Origin: Duganella fentianensis | GTDB taxonomy: Bacteria; Pseudomonadota; Gammaproteobacteria; Burkholderiales; Burkholderiaceae_D | NCBI RefSeq assembly: GCF_009857835.1 | Contig: NZ_WWCL01000001.1 | Location: 682,001-746,000, forward strand | Length of the DNA: 64,000 nucleotides | Direction of reading: 5' to 3' | In this document: positions 45,308 through 53,884 of the stretch, piece after piece | Numbering within the stretch: the stretch's first letter is position 1 | How the letters are laid out: each line of letters opens with the position of its first letter | Made by a program: the position numbers and the translations under genes | Notes under the pieces: model-generated | The model's database searches: none | What the model was told of the DNA's origin: nothing | What the model saw: the letters and a program-made list of their open reading frames with translations, nothing else

Positions 45308-46113
45308 CGCTGGCGCAGCAGTGCCAGCATGGCGACATTCAGTTCCCACGCATTCGATACTTCTTTCTGCGTATAGGGCAGGGTCTGGGTGTAGGGGACG
45401 GGGCCGAACTCCGGCGTCAGCGTCATGCGGCTGGCACCGGCGGCGCGGCGCAGGCGGATGATTTCATCCCACCAGCCCAGATGTGCCTCTAGCGCAGCCT
45501 GCGCTTCCGGTGCGCGGAAGTCGGCCACTTGCGGGCCTTGTGCATGACCGACGCGGGCATGGATGTGGCGCACCTGCGGCAGGGTGGCGGCCAGCGTCTG
45601 CGGCTGGTCTTCCAGCAGCGATTCGCAGGCGCAGCACCAGTGCGACAGGTCGGCCGTCAGCTGCAGCTCCGGCAGTTGCTGCAGATAGGGCAGCAGCAGC
45701 ATGGGGTGGCCGCTGAAGCGGCTGCGGTGGATTTCGTGCACGATGGGGATGCCATGCTGGCGCGAGATATCGGCCGCCAGCTGCAGCAGCTGCAGATTCT
45801 GCTCGCGCGTGTAGTAGTCCTTGCCCGTATGCGAATTGACGTGCAGCGGACGGGCTGCGCAGGCGTTGTGCAGCAGCTGTTCCAGTGCCGTGCGGTGCGC
45901 TGCGAAGTCGCTATGGAAGACGGTTTCCCATTGCGCTACGATCAGGCCCAGCCCCGCTGCGGCGATGCGCGTAGTCCATTCTTCGCGCTCTGCCACGTCC
46001 AGTGGCAGCGACATTTCGATGCCGTCGAAGCCGGCCTGTTTGACGCGCTCGATGAAGACGTCCGGCGCCAGTTCGTTATTGCCCCAGTGGGCGGCAAAGA
46101 TCTCGATCTTCAT
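45298..46113 (-). CDS. Sugar phosphate isomerase/epimerase-like TIM-barrel protein
   Basis: 271 residues from ATG 46113, whose A overlaps the previous stop (TGATG). Xylose-isomerase-like TIM barrel: FAAHWGNNELAPDVFIERVKQAGFDGIEMSLP, VNSHTGKDYYT, IVHEIHRSRFSGHP with a likely metal Glu, LTADLSHWCC with Asp/His, and HIHARVGHAQGPQV. A 59-residue upstream extension lies inside the PhyH gene and is rejected. It forms a coupled pair with the PhyH-type oxygenase and is probably controlled by the divergent LysR regulator. Substrate unknown. Confidence 0.85.
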   Translation of the reverse strand: MKIEIFAAHWGNNELAPDVFIERVKQAGFDGIEMSLPLDVAEREEWTTRIAAAGLGLIVAQWETVFHSDFAAHRTALEQLLHNACAARPLHVNSHTGKDYYTREQNLQLLQLAADISRQHGIPIVHEIHRSRFSGHPMLLLPYLQQLPELQLTADLSHWCCACESLLEDQPQTLAATLPQVRHIHARVGHAQGPQVADFRAPEAQAALEAHLGWWDEIIRLRRAAGASRMTLTPEFGPVPYTQTLPYTQKEVSNAWELNVAMLALLRQRYA

Positions 46114-46952
46114 CAGATAAAGCCTCGCACGGGGAAGCTGGCGTCGCGCTGTATCCAGTTGTGTGGCGAATAGGCAGTGGCGCCGTCCGTTACGTGCAGG
46201 GTGTAGGCGTGGCGCGAGATGGGCGAGCGGTTGGGCGCGCTGTAGTGCGGCAGCAGGCCGTGGAAGCACACCAGACTGCCGGCCTTGCATTCGAGCGGCA
46301 CGGCGGTGCTGTTGTCAGGCCAGGGCTGGGTGCTCAGGGTTTCCATGCGCAGCTCGTCGCCGTTGCGCAGGAAGCGCTCGCGCATCGGGCCTTTGTGGCC
46401 GCCCGGTTCGGCCCACAGGCAGCCGTTCTGCAGGGTGGCGTCTTCCAGCGCAAACCAGAAGGTGGTCACGCTGATGGGGTCTGTATCGAAGTAGGTGGCG
46501 TCCTGATGCCAGCGTACTTCGCCGCCTATGCCGGGCTGCTTGAAGATGTACATCGATTGCCATACCTGCGCTTCGGCCAGCCCCAGATCGCGCGCCAGTT
46601 CGGCCAGCCGCGCGTCGCTGGAGAAGCTGCGGAACACCGGATCGAGATCGTGCATGGCGTGGCCGATCTTGTTGATCGACAGGGCTTTGGGCTGTTTCAG
46701 CTGGCCGTCCGGGCCGAAAGCTTCTTCCTCGAAGAAGCAGCGGATGGTGTTGTCCGAGCCGAGGAAGTAGGCGTCGTTGGTCTTTTCCTGTTCGATGGTG
46801 CTGAAGATGCCGGAACGCTGGCTGGGATCGAAGGCATCGACGATCTGTTCGGCGCGCGCGCGCAGGGCGGCGATCTGCCCGGCCGATTTGAAGTCCGGCA
46901 GGACGATGTAGCCGTCGCGTTGGTATTGTTGTTTCTGGATGTCAGTCAGCAT
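46113..46952 (-). CDS. Phytanoyl-CoA dioxygenase (PhyH) family oxygenase
   Basis: 279 residues of the PhyH 2-oxoglutarate/Fe(II) oxygenase family. It has YQRDGYIVLPDF at the N-terminus, the metal motif WHQDATYF (HxD, near 160), and VCFHGLLPHYSAPNRSPISRHAYTLH with the distal His and the Arg that binds 2-oxoglutarate. ATG 46952 is favoured because the family starts just before the YxxDGY segment. The reading from 47042 would run through the divergent promoter region. Coupled to the downstream isomerase. Substrates of PhyH relatives vary widely, so none is proposed. Confidence 0.88.
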   Translation of the reverse strand: MLTDIQKQQYQRDGYIVLPDFKSAGQIAALRARAEQIVDAFDPSQRSGIFSTIEQEKTNDAYFLGSDNTIRCFFEEEAFGPDGQLKQPKALSINKIGHAMHDLDPVFRSFSSDARLAELARDLGLAEAQVWQSMYIFKQPGIGGEVRWHQDATYFDTDPISVTTFWFALEDATLQNGCLWAEPGGHKGPMRERFLRNGDELRMETLSTQPWPDNSTAVPLECKAGSLVCFHGLLPHYSAPNRSPISRHAYTLHVTDGATAYSPHNWIQRDASFPVRGFI

Positions 46953-47039
46953 GGTGTTTTCCGTTTTTGAGGGCGAATACAGTGCAATTTGGCAGTTTAG
47001 GGCGACAAGCAGACGCCTACAATGGGGCGATGGTTGACA

Positions 47040-47064
47040 CATTGTCGCCAGAATCGAGACAATG
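47040..47064. promoter_or_regulatory. LysR-type operator, CATTGTC-N11-GACAATG
   Basis: Perfect 7-bp inverted repeat (47040-47046 and 47058-47064) with an 11-bp spacer, the classical T-N11-A geometry. It ends 5 bp before the LysR ATG at 47070 and lies in the divergent region shared with the PhyH operon. This fits autoregulation plus control of the divergent pair. Confidence 0.65.
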
Positions 47065-47069
47065 GCGGC

Positions 47070-48020
47070 ATGGATCAGTTACGGGCGATGGAAATCTTTG
47101 TCGAGGTGGCACGCTGGCGCAGCTTCAGCGAGGCCGGCCGCCGGCTGGGCCTGACGCGGGCCATGGTCAGTAAGCACATACTTCAGCTGGAAGAGCGTTT
47201 GCAGGCCCGGCTGCTGCACCGTTCCACACGCGAGGTCAGCCTGACCGATGCGGGGCTGGCCTATCTGGCGCCGTGCCAGGCCACGCTGGCGCAGGCGCTG
47301 GAAGCCACCCGTACCCTGCATCAGGTCAGTCAGGCGACGGCGGGGGCGGGACTGACGGGGCCGCTGCGCATCCAGGCACCGTCGAGCTTCGGCAGCGAGT
47401 GGCTGGCCGACGCCGTGGCGCGTTTCGCTGCACTGCATCCGCAGCTGACACCGATGTTGTACGTGGACGACGCTCTGCTCGACCCGATTGCGCACGGATT
47501 TGATCTGACTATCCGTGTCGGCGGAATTCCGGATGTGCACGCGCTGGCCATGCGTCCGCTGGCACCGTGTCGCGGCATGCTGTGTGCCTCGCCCGATTAT
47601 CTGCAACGCTACGGCGTACCGCGCCACCCGCAGGAATTGCAGCAGCACCGCTGCCTGCATTTCAGCCATCTGACGGATGGCACGCTGTGGCAGTTTGTAC
47701 GGGGCGAGCAGCGCGAGTCGGTGCGCGTAGCGGCCAGCTTTACGGCAAATAATGGCGTGGTGCTGCAGCAGGCGGCCCAGCGCGGGCTGGGCATCGTCTA
47801 CAACACCACTTTTCTGGCATGGCGTGCGCTACTGGCCGGCACGCTGGTGCCGGTGCTGCAGGACTGGGCGCTGCCGCTCAACCATCTGAGCGCGCTGTAT
47901 CCGGCCAGCCGCCAGCCGTCCGCCAAGGTGCGTGCCCTGATCGATTTTCTGCTGGCCGAGTACCAGCCCGTGCCGCCGTGGGACCGAGAGCTGATGGCAG
48001 CGGGACTGCTGGCCTCTTAG
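47070..48020 (+). CDS. LysR-family transcriptional regulator
   Basis: 316 residues from ATG 47070. The winged helix-turn-helix reads AMEIFVEVARWRSFSEAGRRLGLTRAMVSKHILQLEERLQARLLHRSTREVSLTDAG (about 6-62). The rest is the LysR substrate-binding fold, with LRIQAPSSFGSEWLADAVARF and LDPIAHGFDLTIRVGGIPD. It belongs to the large AaeR/DsdC-like proteobacterial branch. The reading from 47022 would cross the operator and is rejected. Divergent from the PhyH / isomerase operon, its likely target. It ends in a 4-bp overlap (TTAG) with the convergent M29-like gene. Confidence 0.92.
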   Translation: MDQLRAMEIFVEVARWRSFSEAGRRLGLTRAMVSKHILQLEERLQARLLHRSTREVSLTDAGLAYLAPCQATLAQALEATRTLHQVSQATAGAGLTGPLRIQAPSSFGSEWLADAVARFAALHPQLTPMLYVDDALLDPIAHGFDLTIRVGGIPDVHALAMRPLAPCRGMLCASPDYLQRYGVPRHPQELQQHRCLHFSHLTDGTLWQFVRGEQRESVRVAASFTANNGVVLQQAAQRGLGIVYNTTFLAWRALLAGTLVPVLQDWALPLNHLSALYPASRQPSAKVRALIDFLLAEYQPVPPWDRELMAAGLLAS

Positions 48021-49114
48021 GCGGCCGGGCTGGCCTGCCCGGGGCTGACCTGCCAGGCGCCGTCGCGGTACACGCATTCCTCGCCCAGATATACGCCTTC
48101 GGTGATGGCGAAGACGTCGATGTGGTAGCGCGTATCGGCACGGCGGAACTGCGGCTTGGCGTACTGGCCATGCTTGGCGCCCAGCGACAGGTGGATGCCG
48201 CACATGCGCTCGTAGGTGCCGATGTCGGCCACCATGCGTTCGCGCGAGAAGGCGCGGTTCATGCCGAAGCCCAGTTCGCGCAGCCAGACTTCGCCTTCAT
48301 GGGCGCGTATCAGTTCCAGTACGGTGTCGAATTCCGGCGTACTGTTTTCAGTGCCGCTGACGCGGCCTTTTTCCACGATCAGGGTAATCGGTGTGGCCGG
48401 ATGGTTGACGCGGAAGCTGGTATCGCCGAACACGTAGATGCGCACGCGGCCATTCACGGCTTCCAGATCCTGCGCTTCCGTGAACACTTCGCCCAGCGGA
48501 TACTGGCCGCCGACGTTCTGCATGGCGCTGTAGTCGCCGATATTCAGCTTGGCCGTTTCGAACGGCGAACCGAATACCAGCTTCTCGCCCGCGCCGCTAT
48601 CGACCACGCCATACGGCGCCTGATCGATGCGCGCCTTGAGCGCGTGGCCCACGCCGCGGTAATAGGCCGGGTCGTAGGCCAGCGCGTCGATGTAGAGCAG
48701 GCCCTGCGCCGTATCGGGCATGCGCGCCAGATGCACGTGCTCGATCACTTTCAGGCCGCGCTTGAACAGCTCGATGCGGACGCGGAAGGCTTCCAGCCGG
48801 AAGCTGGTGGACTGGATCAGCACCACCAGATCGCCGGCCTGATAACGGTCGAACGCGGCCAGCACCTGCTCCGGCGTAACGCTGTCGAAGTCAATAAATT
48901 CGGCTTGCGGCAGGCTGCGGCGGTAGCCTTCGGTCAGCGCGCGGTTCAGATCGGTGCGCTGGTCATGCACGATCAGGGCGGCCTGCTGCTCGGTCAGGCC
49001 GATGGCGATGCGCACCGTGTTGCCGATATTGATGGCTGCCGTATCCACTGCAGATTCCGGAATCACGCCGTAAGGGCTGGCAGGAGTGGTGCTGGCAGGG
49101 GTAGGGGAGTTCAT
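48017..49114 (-). CDS. M29 aminopeptidase / NicX-like metalloenzyme
   Basis: 365 residues resembling the M29 leucyl aminopeptidase (AmpS/AmpT) superfamily, which also holds 2,5-dihydroxypyridine dioxygenase NicX. Motifs matching the metal site: GGQYPLGEVFTEAQ (Glu), WLRELGFGMNRAF (Glu), CGIHLSLGAKHGQY (His) and RYHIDVF (His/Asp). The N-terminal half has the expected Rossmann-like part, LVVLIQSTSFRLEAFRVRIELFKRGLKVIEH. Whether it is a peptidase or a ring-cleaving oxygenase cannot be settled from the sequence. It stands alone between convergent LysR and a divergent unknown gene. Confidence 0.7.
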   Translation of the reverse strand: MNSPTPASTTPASPYGVIPESAVDTAAINIGNTVRIAIGLTEQQAALIVHDQRTDLNRALTEGYRRSLPQAEFIDFDSVTPEQVLAAFDRYQAGDLVVLIQSTSFRLEAFRVRIELFKRGLKVIEHVHLARMPDTAQGLLYIDALAYDPAYYRGVGHALKARIDQAPYGVVDSGAGEKLVFGSPFETAKLNIGDYSAMQNVGGQYPLGEVFTEAQDLEAVNGRVRIYVFGDTSFRVNHPATPITLIVEKGRVSGTENSTPEFDTVLELIRAHEGEVWLRELGFGMNRAFSRERMVADIGTYERMCGIHLSLGAKHGQYAKPQFRRADTRYHIDVFAITEGVYLGEECVYRDGAWQVSPGQASPAA

Positions 49115-49281
49115 GGTGGCAAGGGCAGCAAAGCAGTTAAATGGGGACAGCCGGCATTATACGGCTTGCGCCAGCTTGATTATCCGCAACGCCACGTTCC
49201 TACGCTTTCTCCTTGTCTTGTGCAAAATCGCAGGATAGAATCGAAATATAGCCTAGCAGCAACATAACAACAGGAAGCGTG

Positions 49282-49734
49282 ATGAGCGTATTAATGGGAC
49301 AGGATTTGCCGTACGAGCGGCCGGATGCAACGGGCCGCGCGGCCCTGTTTGTGCCGACCCCGAACATCAAACCTGATGTGCTGGAAGCCGTGCGCAAGGG
49401 TGCGGCGATCGTCGGCTTTGGTAATCACGACCGCACGCTGACGATTTATTACGAGAGCAACCGTTTCAACGAAGCGCATCTGCAGAAGTGGGAACACAAG
49501 GCCCGCAAGGCCTTCGACCGGCTGGTCGACAATCTGCCTACCGTCTCGAAAATGACGGTCAAGGCTGATAATTTCGAGCAGGTGGGTTACATCAGCCACA
49601 AGGGCATACTGATACGCCGGATGGAAAAGCTGCGTAACTGGCTGGATCAGTCGGATGCCCTCGACGGCGCACCGGAAGCGGAAACCATTGCGTTTGCACC
49701 GCCCGCTGCACCGAAGAAAATCAACGCCGAATAA
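49282..49734 (+). CDS. Conserved-looking hypothetical protein, 150 aa
   Basis: Not recognised. A soluble protein of about 150 residues with a GGAAG site before ATG 49282 (GTG 49279 is adjacent and possible). It is rich in charged residues, with helices around AHLQKWEHKARKAFDRLVDNL and GILIRRMEKLRNWLDQ, and an Ala/Pro-rich tail. No signal peptide, membrane segment or catalytic motif. It stands alone and is followed by a strong stem-loop. Codon use looks like that of its neighbours, so it is probably a genuine lineage-specific gene. Confidence 0.75.
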   Translation: MSVLMGQDLPYERPDATGRAALFVPTPNIKPDVLEAVRKGAAIVGFGNHDRTLTIYYESNRFNEAHLQKWEHKARKAFDRLVDNLPTVSKMTVKADNFEQVGYISHKGILIRRMEKLRNWLDQSDALDGAPEAETIAFAPPAAPKKINAE

Positions 49735-49770
49735 GCCAGCGGGGGCGGGAAAAAATCCGCCGTCCGTACG

Positions 49771-49809
49771 AATAGCCACCGTACCGTCTCAGGTACCGTG
49801 GCTATTTTT
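49771..49809 (+). terminator. Intrinsic terminator after hypothetical gene
   Basis: AATAGCCAC-C-GTACC, a 6-nt loop, GGTAC-C-GTGGCTATT, followed by a T-run: a 14-bp stem with one mismatch. The stop codon of the convergent - strand gene (49789-49791) lies in the loop region. On the other strand the T-run is poor, so it acts mainly for the + gene. Confidence 0.7.
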
Positions 49810-51909
49810 ATGGGCGTGCTTGATGTGAACCACGTTATTGGCTTCGTTCGGGCTGGGCGGCACGGCATCGGGCGCATCGCCCAGCACCACGGACAGATCG
49901 ACGAAGCCGGCGCGCCAGGCCCGTTCCAGATCCTGCTCGATGGCTTCCAGCGTGGTGTGTTCGAAGTTGGCGAAGCCGCGCAGGCCATACGCACGGTGGC
50001 GGCCATGCGCCTTGGCCAGATACAGCGCCATGTCGACCAGATTCACCACCCGTTCCCATGGCAGCGGGGTGCCGTCGGGTGCCAGCGGGTAGGGTGCATA
50101 GCCGACCGAAACCTGCACCGTGATACTGTGCCCCTGGTATTCCACCTTCTGGGCCGCGATGCTGCGCAGGATGCGGCGTGCCACATCGTCTATGCCGTGG
50201 CGGGATACGGCCGGCAGATAGGCGAGAAATTCTTCGCCGCCCCAGCGCACGATCATATCGGTTTCTCGCAGCGCCACGCGCAGGTGTTCGGCCAGCATTT
50301 TCAGCACGGCGTCGCCGGCTGCGTGGCCGTAGCTATCGTTGATATGCTTGAAGTGGTCGACATCAAGCAGGAACAGGGCGCCCACCAGATCGGACTCGCG
50401 CGCATCGCCGTGCGGCAGAGCGCGCATGAAGTCCTGGAAGTGGCGGCGGTTGTACAGCGCCGTGAGAGGATCGCGCACCGACTGGGCCTTGAGTTCCAGA
50501 TTCTTTACTTCCAGCTGGGCATTCGCATGGCGTACGCGGCGGTACAGCATGCCGACGATGAGGGCGCCCAGTGCCGTCACCAGTGCCAGCAGCCACCACA
50601 CGCGCTGCTGCAGGCGCTTGTTATCGAGCTCGGTGCCCTTGAGCTGGTTGTCGCGGCTTAGCAGTTCGATCTGGCGCTGCTTCTTCTCCGTCTCGTATTT
50701 CTCCTGCAGCTCCAGCACGGCCTGCTGGCGGCGCCGTTCGAACAGCTGGTCGGAGATAGTGCGCTCGCGGTGATAGGCCGAGACGGCACCGGCCGTATCG
50801 CCCACCCGTTCCAGCGCCTCGCCGTATTCGCGCAATATGGCCTGCAGCAAGGGCTTGTTATTCTCCTGCTCATAGCGGCTCAGGGCCTGTTCGTATTGCT
50901 GCTTGCCTTCGGCAATACGGCCCATGGCCAGATAGGCCTGGGCCAGATTGGCACGGGCAGTGGATTCCATGCTGCGGTCGCCGGATTTCTGGGTCGAACG
51001 CAGCGATTCGTTGGCGTACTGGGCGGCGCGTGCATAATCGTGCAGCTTCAGATAGGCGTCCGACAGATTGCCCAGCGCCATACCCACCCCGCGTTCCGAG
51101 CCCAGTTTGCGCATCAGGTCCAGCGCCAGCTGCTGCGCCTGTATGGCGCGCTTGTACTGGCCGATCTCCACCGCCAGTACGTATTCCGTGGTCTTGGCCG
51201 CCGCCATGCGCCCCGGTGAATGCAACTGGCCCGCCAGCTCCAGCATTTCCTGCAGCGTGAGGTCGGCCTTGTCGTACTCCTTCATCTGGGTGTACAGCTT
51301 GGTCAGTGCATTGAGGGCGCCGAACAGCATGACGGGATCGCTGGTCGCTTCGCGCGCCGTATCGAGCGCCTGCTGGATCTTGCTCAGGGCGGTAGGAAAA
51401 TCGCCCTGTTCGGCATAGGCCTGTCCCACCGTTACCTGGGCCTGCGAACGCAGGGCCAGATCGCTACTCTTGTTGGCCAGTTTCTCGGCCTCGAATGCCA
51501 GCTGGTAGGCCGCGCTGGCTTCGGCTTTTTCGAACAGCACATAGCTCTTGGCGAGCAGGCCTTTGGCCAGCATGGCATCGTCGTGCTGGGCGCGGCCGAA
51601 GCTGATCAGCTGTTCCGTGTCGGCCATGGCAGCGTCGAGCTGGCCCGTGCGCAAGTGGGCCACGCTGAGCTGGTTGATCAGTTCGGCGCGGGTGGCCGGC
51701 GGCTCCTGCTCTGCCTTGGCTTGCAGGGCCTGTAGCTGGGTCAGGGCTTTTTCCGGAACGAAGCGGCTCTGGTCGCGGATATCGAGGATGCGCTGATACA
51801 TACCGGATCCCTCGGTCTGTGCCGAGGCCAGTAGCGGCGACAACAGCAATGCAGCAGCCAGCGCGAGCGCGCTACGGTGCTGCCGTGGGCGGGGTATCCG
51901 TGCTGCCAA
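49789..51909 (-). CDS. TPR-repeat diguanylate cyclase (GGDEF), active type
   Basis: 706 residues. Signal peptide (cleavage near LLASAQ, residue 31), then about 350 residues of tetratricopeptide repeats (for example MALGNLSDAYLKLHDYARAAQYANESL and ARANLAQAYLAMGRIAEGKQQYEQAL), a coiled linker, one TM helix near 440-462 (WWLLALVTALGALIVGML) and a GGDEF domain. The cyclase is intact: LFLLDVDHFKHINDSYGHAAGDAVL and RWGGEEFLAYLP. No RxxD inhibitory site is obvious. It should make c-di-GMP in response to a periplasmic protein or peptide bound by the TPR part (inference). Its active site contrasts with the degraded one in the protein at 22904. Confidence 0.92.
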   Translation of the reverse strand: MAARIPRPRQHRSALALAAALLLSPLLASAQTEGSGMYQRILDIRDQSRFVPEKALTQLQALQAKAEQEPPATRAELINQLSVAHLRTGQLDAAMADTEQLISFGRAQHDDAMLAKGLLAKSYVLFEKAEASAAYQLAFEAEKLANKSSDLALRSQAQVTVGQAYAEQGDFPTALSKIQQALDTAREATSDPVMLFGALNALTKLYTQMKEYDKADLTLQEMLELAGQLHSPGRMAAAKTTEYVLAVEIGQYKRAIQAQQLALDLMRKLGSERGVGMALGNLSDAYLKLHDYARAAQYANESLRSTQKSGDRSMESTARANLAQAYLAMGRIAEGKQQYEQALSRYEQENNKPLLQAILREYGEALERVGDTAGAVSAYHRERTISDQLFERRRQQAVLELQEKYETEKKQRQIELLSRDNQLKGTELDNKRLQQRVWWLLALVTALGALIVGMLYRRVRHANAQLEVKNLELKAQSVRDPLTALYNRRHFQDFMRALPHGDARESDLVGALFLLDVDHFKHINDSYGHAAGDAVLKMLAEHLRVALRETDMIVRWGGEEFLAYLPAVSRHGIDDVARRILRSIAAQKVEYQGHSITVQVSVGYAPYPLAPDGTPLPWERVVNLVDMALYLAKAHGRHRAYGLRGFANFEHTTLEAIEQDLERAWRAGFVDLSVVLGDAPDAVPPSPNEANNVVHIKHAHKNSHGT

Positions 51910-52105
51910 CGATCAGTCTCCTCGGATGATGGCGCAATTAAATAGTGTAGTCGATTATATTCTTGTTGCTGATTGGAAATCCCGCGCAAACCCGCATTTT
52001 CGCGAAAACGCCACAGTTTCTGCGCTAGCGGTGCGGCAACTGTTGGATTGCTGCACCGGTGTGGGGATGGATCTTAAAAAAATATAATGCTTGCGTGGAG
52101 CAGAT

Positions 52106-53884
52106 TCAAGCAGCCAGTTGCTGTAACAGGTAGAGGCGCTGGTAGATGCCGTCGTTTATCTGCATCAATTGCTCGTGCGCCCCCTGTTCGGCGATGCGGC
52201 CATGGTTGAGCACGATGATGCGGTCGGCATCGCGGATGGTCGAGAGGCGGTGCGCAATCGCGATCACGGTGACGCGGCCGCGCAGGGCATCGAGCGCCGT
52301 CTGCACGATCTGCTCGGTCTGGGAATCGATGTGCGAGGTGGCCTCGTCGAGCAGCAGGATGCGCGGCTGGCCGGCCAGTGCCCGGGCGATGGCCAGCAGC
52401 TGCTTCTGGCCCACCGACAGGCGCGATCCGCCTTCGCCCAGCGGGCTGTCGTAGCCCTGATCGAGCGCGCAGATGAAATCATGGGCATGGGCCGCCCGTG
52501 CCGCCGCTTCAATGGCGGCATCGGACAGGCCGCGCCCCATGTCGATGTTCTCCCGTGCCGAGGCGGCCAGCAGGAAGGGATCCTGCGGCACCAGACCCAC
52601 TTCGGCGCGGAAGCGCTGATTGGCGATGCTGGCCAGCGGCGTGCCATACAGGCGGATGCTGCCCTGCTGCGCCGTGTAATAGCGCAGCAGCAGTGCCAGC
52701 AGGGTGGACTTGCCGCTGCCCGTGTGGCCGACGATGCCGATATAGCTGCCGCTGGCGATCTGCAGCGACAGGTCGTGCAGCACGGTGGTGCCGGGATGGT
52801 AGGCAAAGCTCAGATGCTCGATGCTGACGGCGGCGCCATCCGTCGCCGCTGCGCTCGGGGCGCTGCCGGCATGGTCGTCGGCGCGGGTTTCGTCGAGCAG
52901 GGTGGCGACGCGGGCGCTGGCCACGACCGACTGCTGCAGCTGGCTGAACTGCATGGTGATCTGGATCAGCGGTTCGATCACGCGTGCCAGATAGCTGATG
53001 AATGCATACAGCACGCCCACTTCGGCCGCCGTCATGGGGCGCTGGCCGAACAGGAAAATCACGGCTGCCAGCAGGATGATGTTGAACAGGTCGAGCGCAG
53101 GGCGCAGCAGCCAGGCATTGGCGCGCAGTTCGGCCAGACGGGCGTGGTAGTGGTCCTGATTGGTGCGGGCGAAGCGCTGGCCGAAGCGGCGCTCGGCATT
53201 GCTGGCCTGGAGCACGCTCATGCCGGCGATCGATTCGGCCATCTGCGCATTGATGTCGCTGCGCAGGGCGCGGGCGCGCGTCACGGCCGGCGCGCTCCAG
53301 CGCTGGTACAGCCAGACGATCAGCAGCACCATGGGCAGCAGGGCCAGCACGATCAGCATCAGATGCCAGTCCAGCCATGCCATCGCAGCCACCGTGCCGA
53401 TCAGCACGATGGAACTGTCAAGCATCACGAACAGCACCTGGATGTACAGGGTCTTCACGGCCTCCGTGTCGTTGGTGACGCGCGACACCAGCTGGCCCGT
53501 GATGGCGCGGTCAAAGTAGGCCATGGGCAGTTGCAGCACATGGCTGTAGACCATTTCGCGCAAGCGCATCACCGAGCGCATGGCCAGACCGGACAGGCGC
53601 ACCAGCTGCAGGTAGCGCAGGCCGCTGGCGATCCAGCCCGTCAGCACCACGCCGGCCAGCAGCGCGGCCATGCGCGGCCAGTCCAGATGGTGCGGCAGCA
53701 GGTGTTCGTCGATCAGCGCCTTGCCCATGATGGGGCCCAGCACTTCCAGCAGGGCAGCCAGCACCAGCCAGATGATGGCGCGCCACAGGTGGTGCAGATC
53801 GGGCCGGGCGGCGCGCTGCAGCAGCGCCAGCGCGGGGCGGAACGCCTGGGCGGCCGGGGTTTTACTGGTGGATTCAGGATGCAT
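52106..53884 (-). CDS. ABC exporter half-transporter B (canonical Walker B, altered signature)
   Basis: About 592 residues from ATG 53884: six TM helices, then an ATPase domain. Walker A is GIVGHTGSGKSTL and Walker B ILLLDEATSHID with the catalytic Glu. The signature motif reads LSVGQ instead of LSGGQ. It overlaps the upstream half-transporter gene by 11 bp, so the two form a heterodimer of the MdlAB/SmdAB type. Its altered signature would face the altered Walker B of the partner, making one degenerate ATP site. Probably exports a lipid or drug-like compound. Confidence 0.92.
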   Translation of the reverse strand: MHPESTSKTPAAQAFRPALALLQRAARPDLHHLWRAIIWLVLAALLEVLGPIMGKALIDEHLLPHHLDWPRMAALLAGVVLTGWIASGLRYLQLVRLSGLAMRSVMRLREMVYSHVLQLPMAYFDRAITGQLVSRVTNDTEAVKTLYIQVLFVMLDSSIVLIGTVAAMAWLDWHLMLIVLALLPMVLLIVWLYQRWSAPAVTRARALRSDINAQMAESIAGMSVLQASNAERRFGQRFARTNQDHYHARLAELRANAWLLRPALDLFNIILLAAVIFLFGQRPMTAAEVGVLYAFISYLARVIEPLIQITMQFSQLQQSVVASARVATLLDETRADDHAGSAPSAAATDGAAVSIEHLSFAYHPGTTVLHDLSLQIASGSYIGIVGHTGSGKSTLLALLLRYYTAQQGSIRLYGTPLASIANQRFRAEVGLVPQDPFLLAASARENIDMGRGLSDAAIEAAARAAHAHDFICALDQGYDSPLGEGGSRLSVGQKQLLAIARALAGQPRILLLDEATSHIDSQTEQIVQTALDALRGRVTVIAIAHRLSTIRDADRIIVLNHGRIAEQGAHEQLMQINDGIYQRLYLLQQLAA

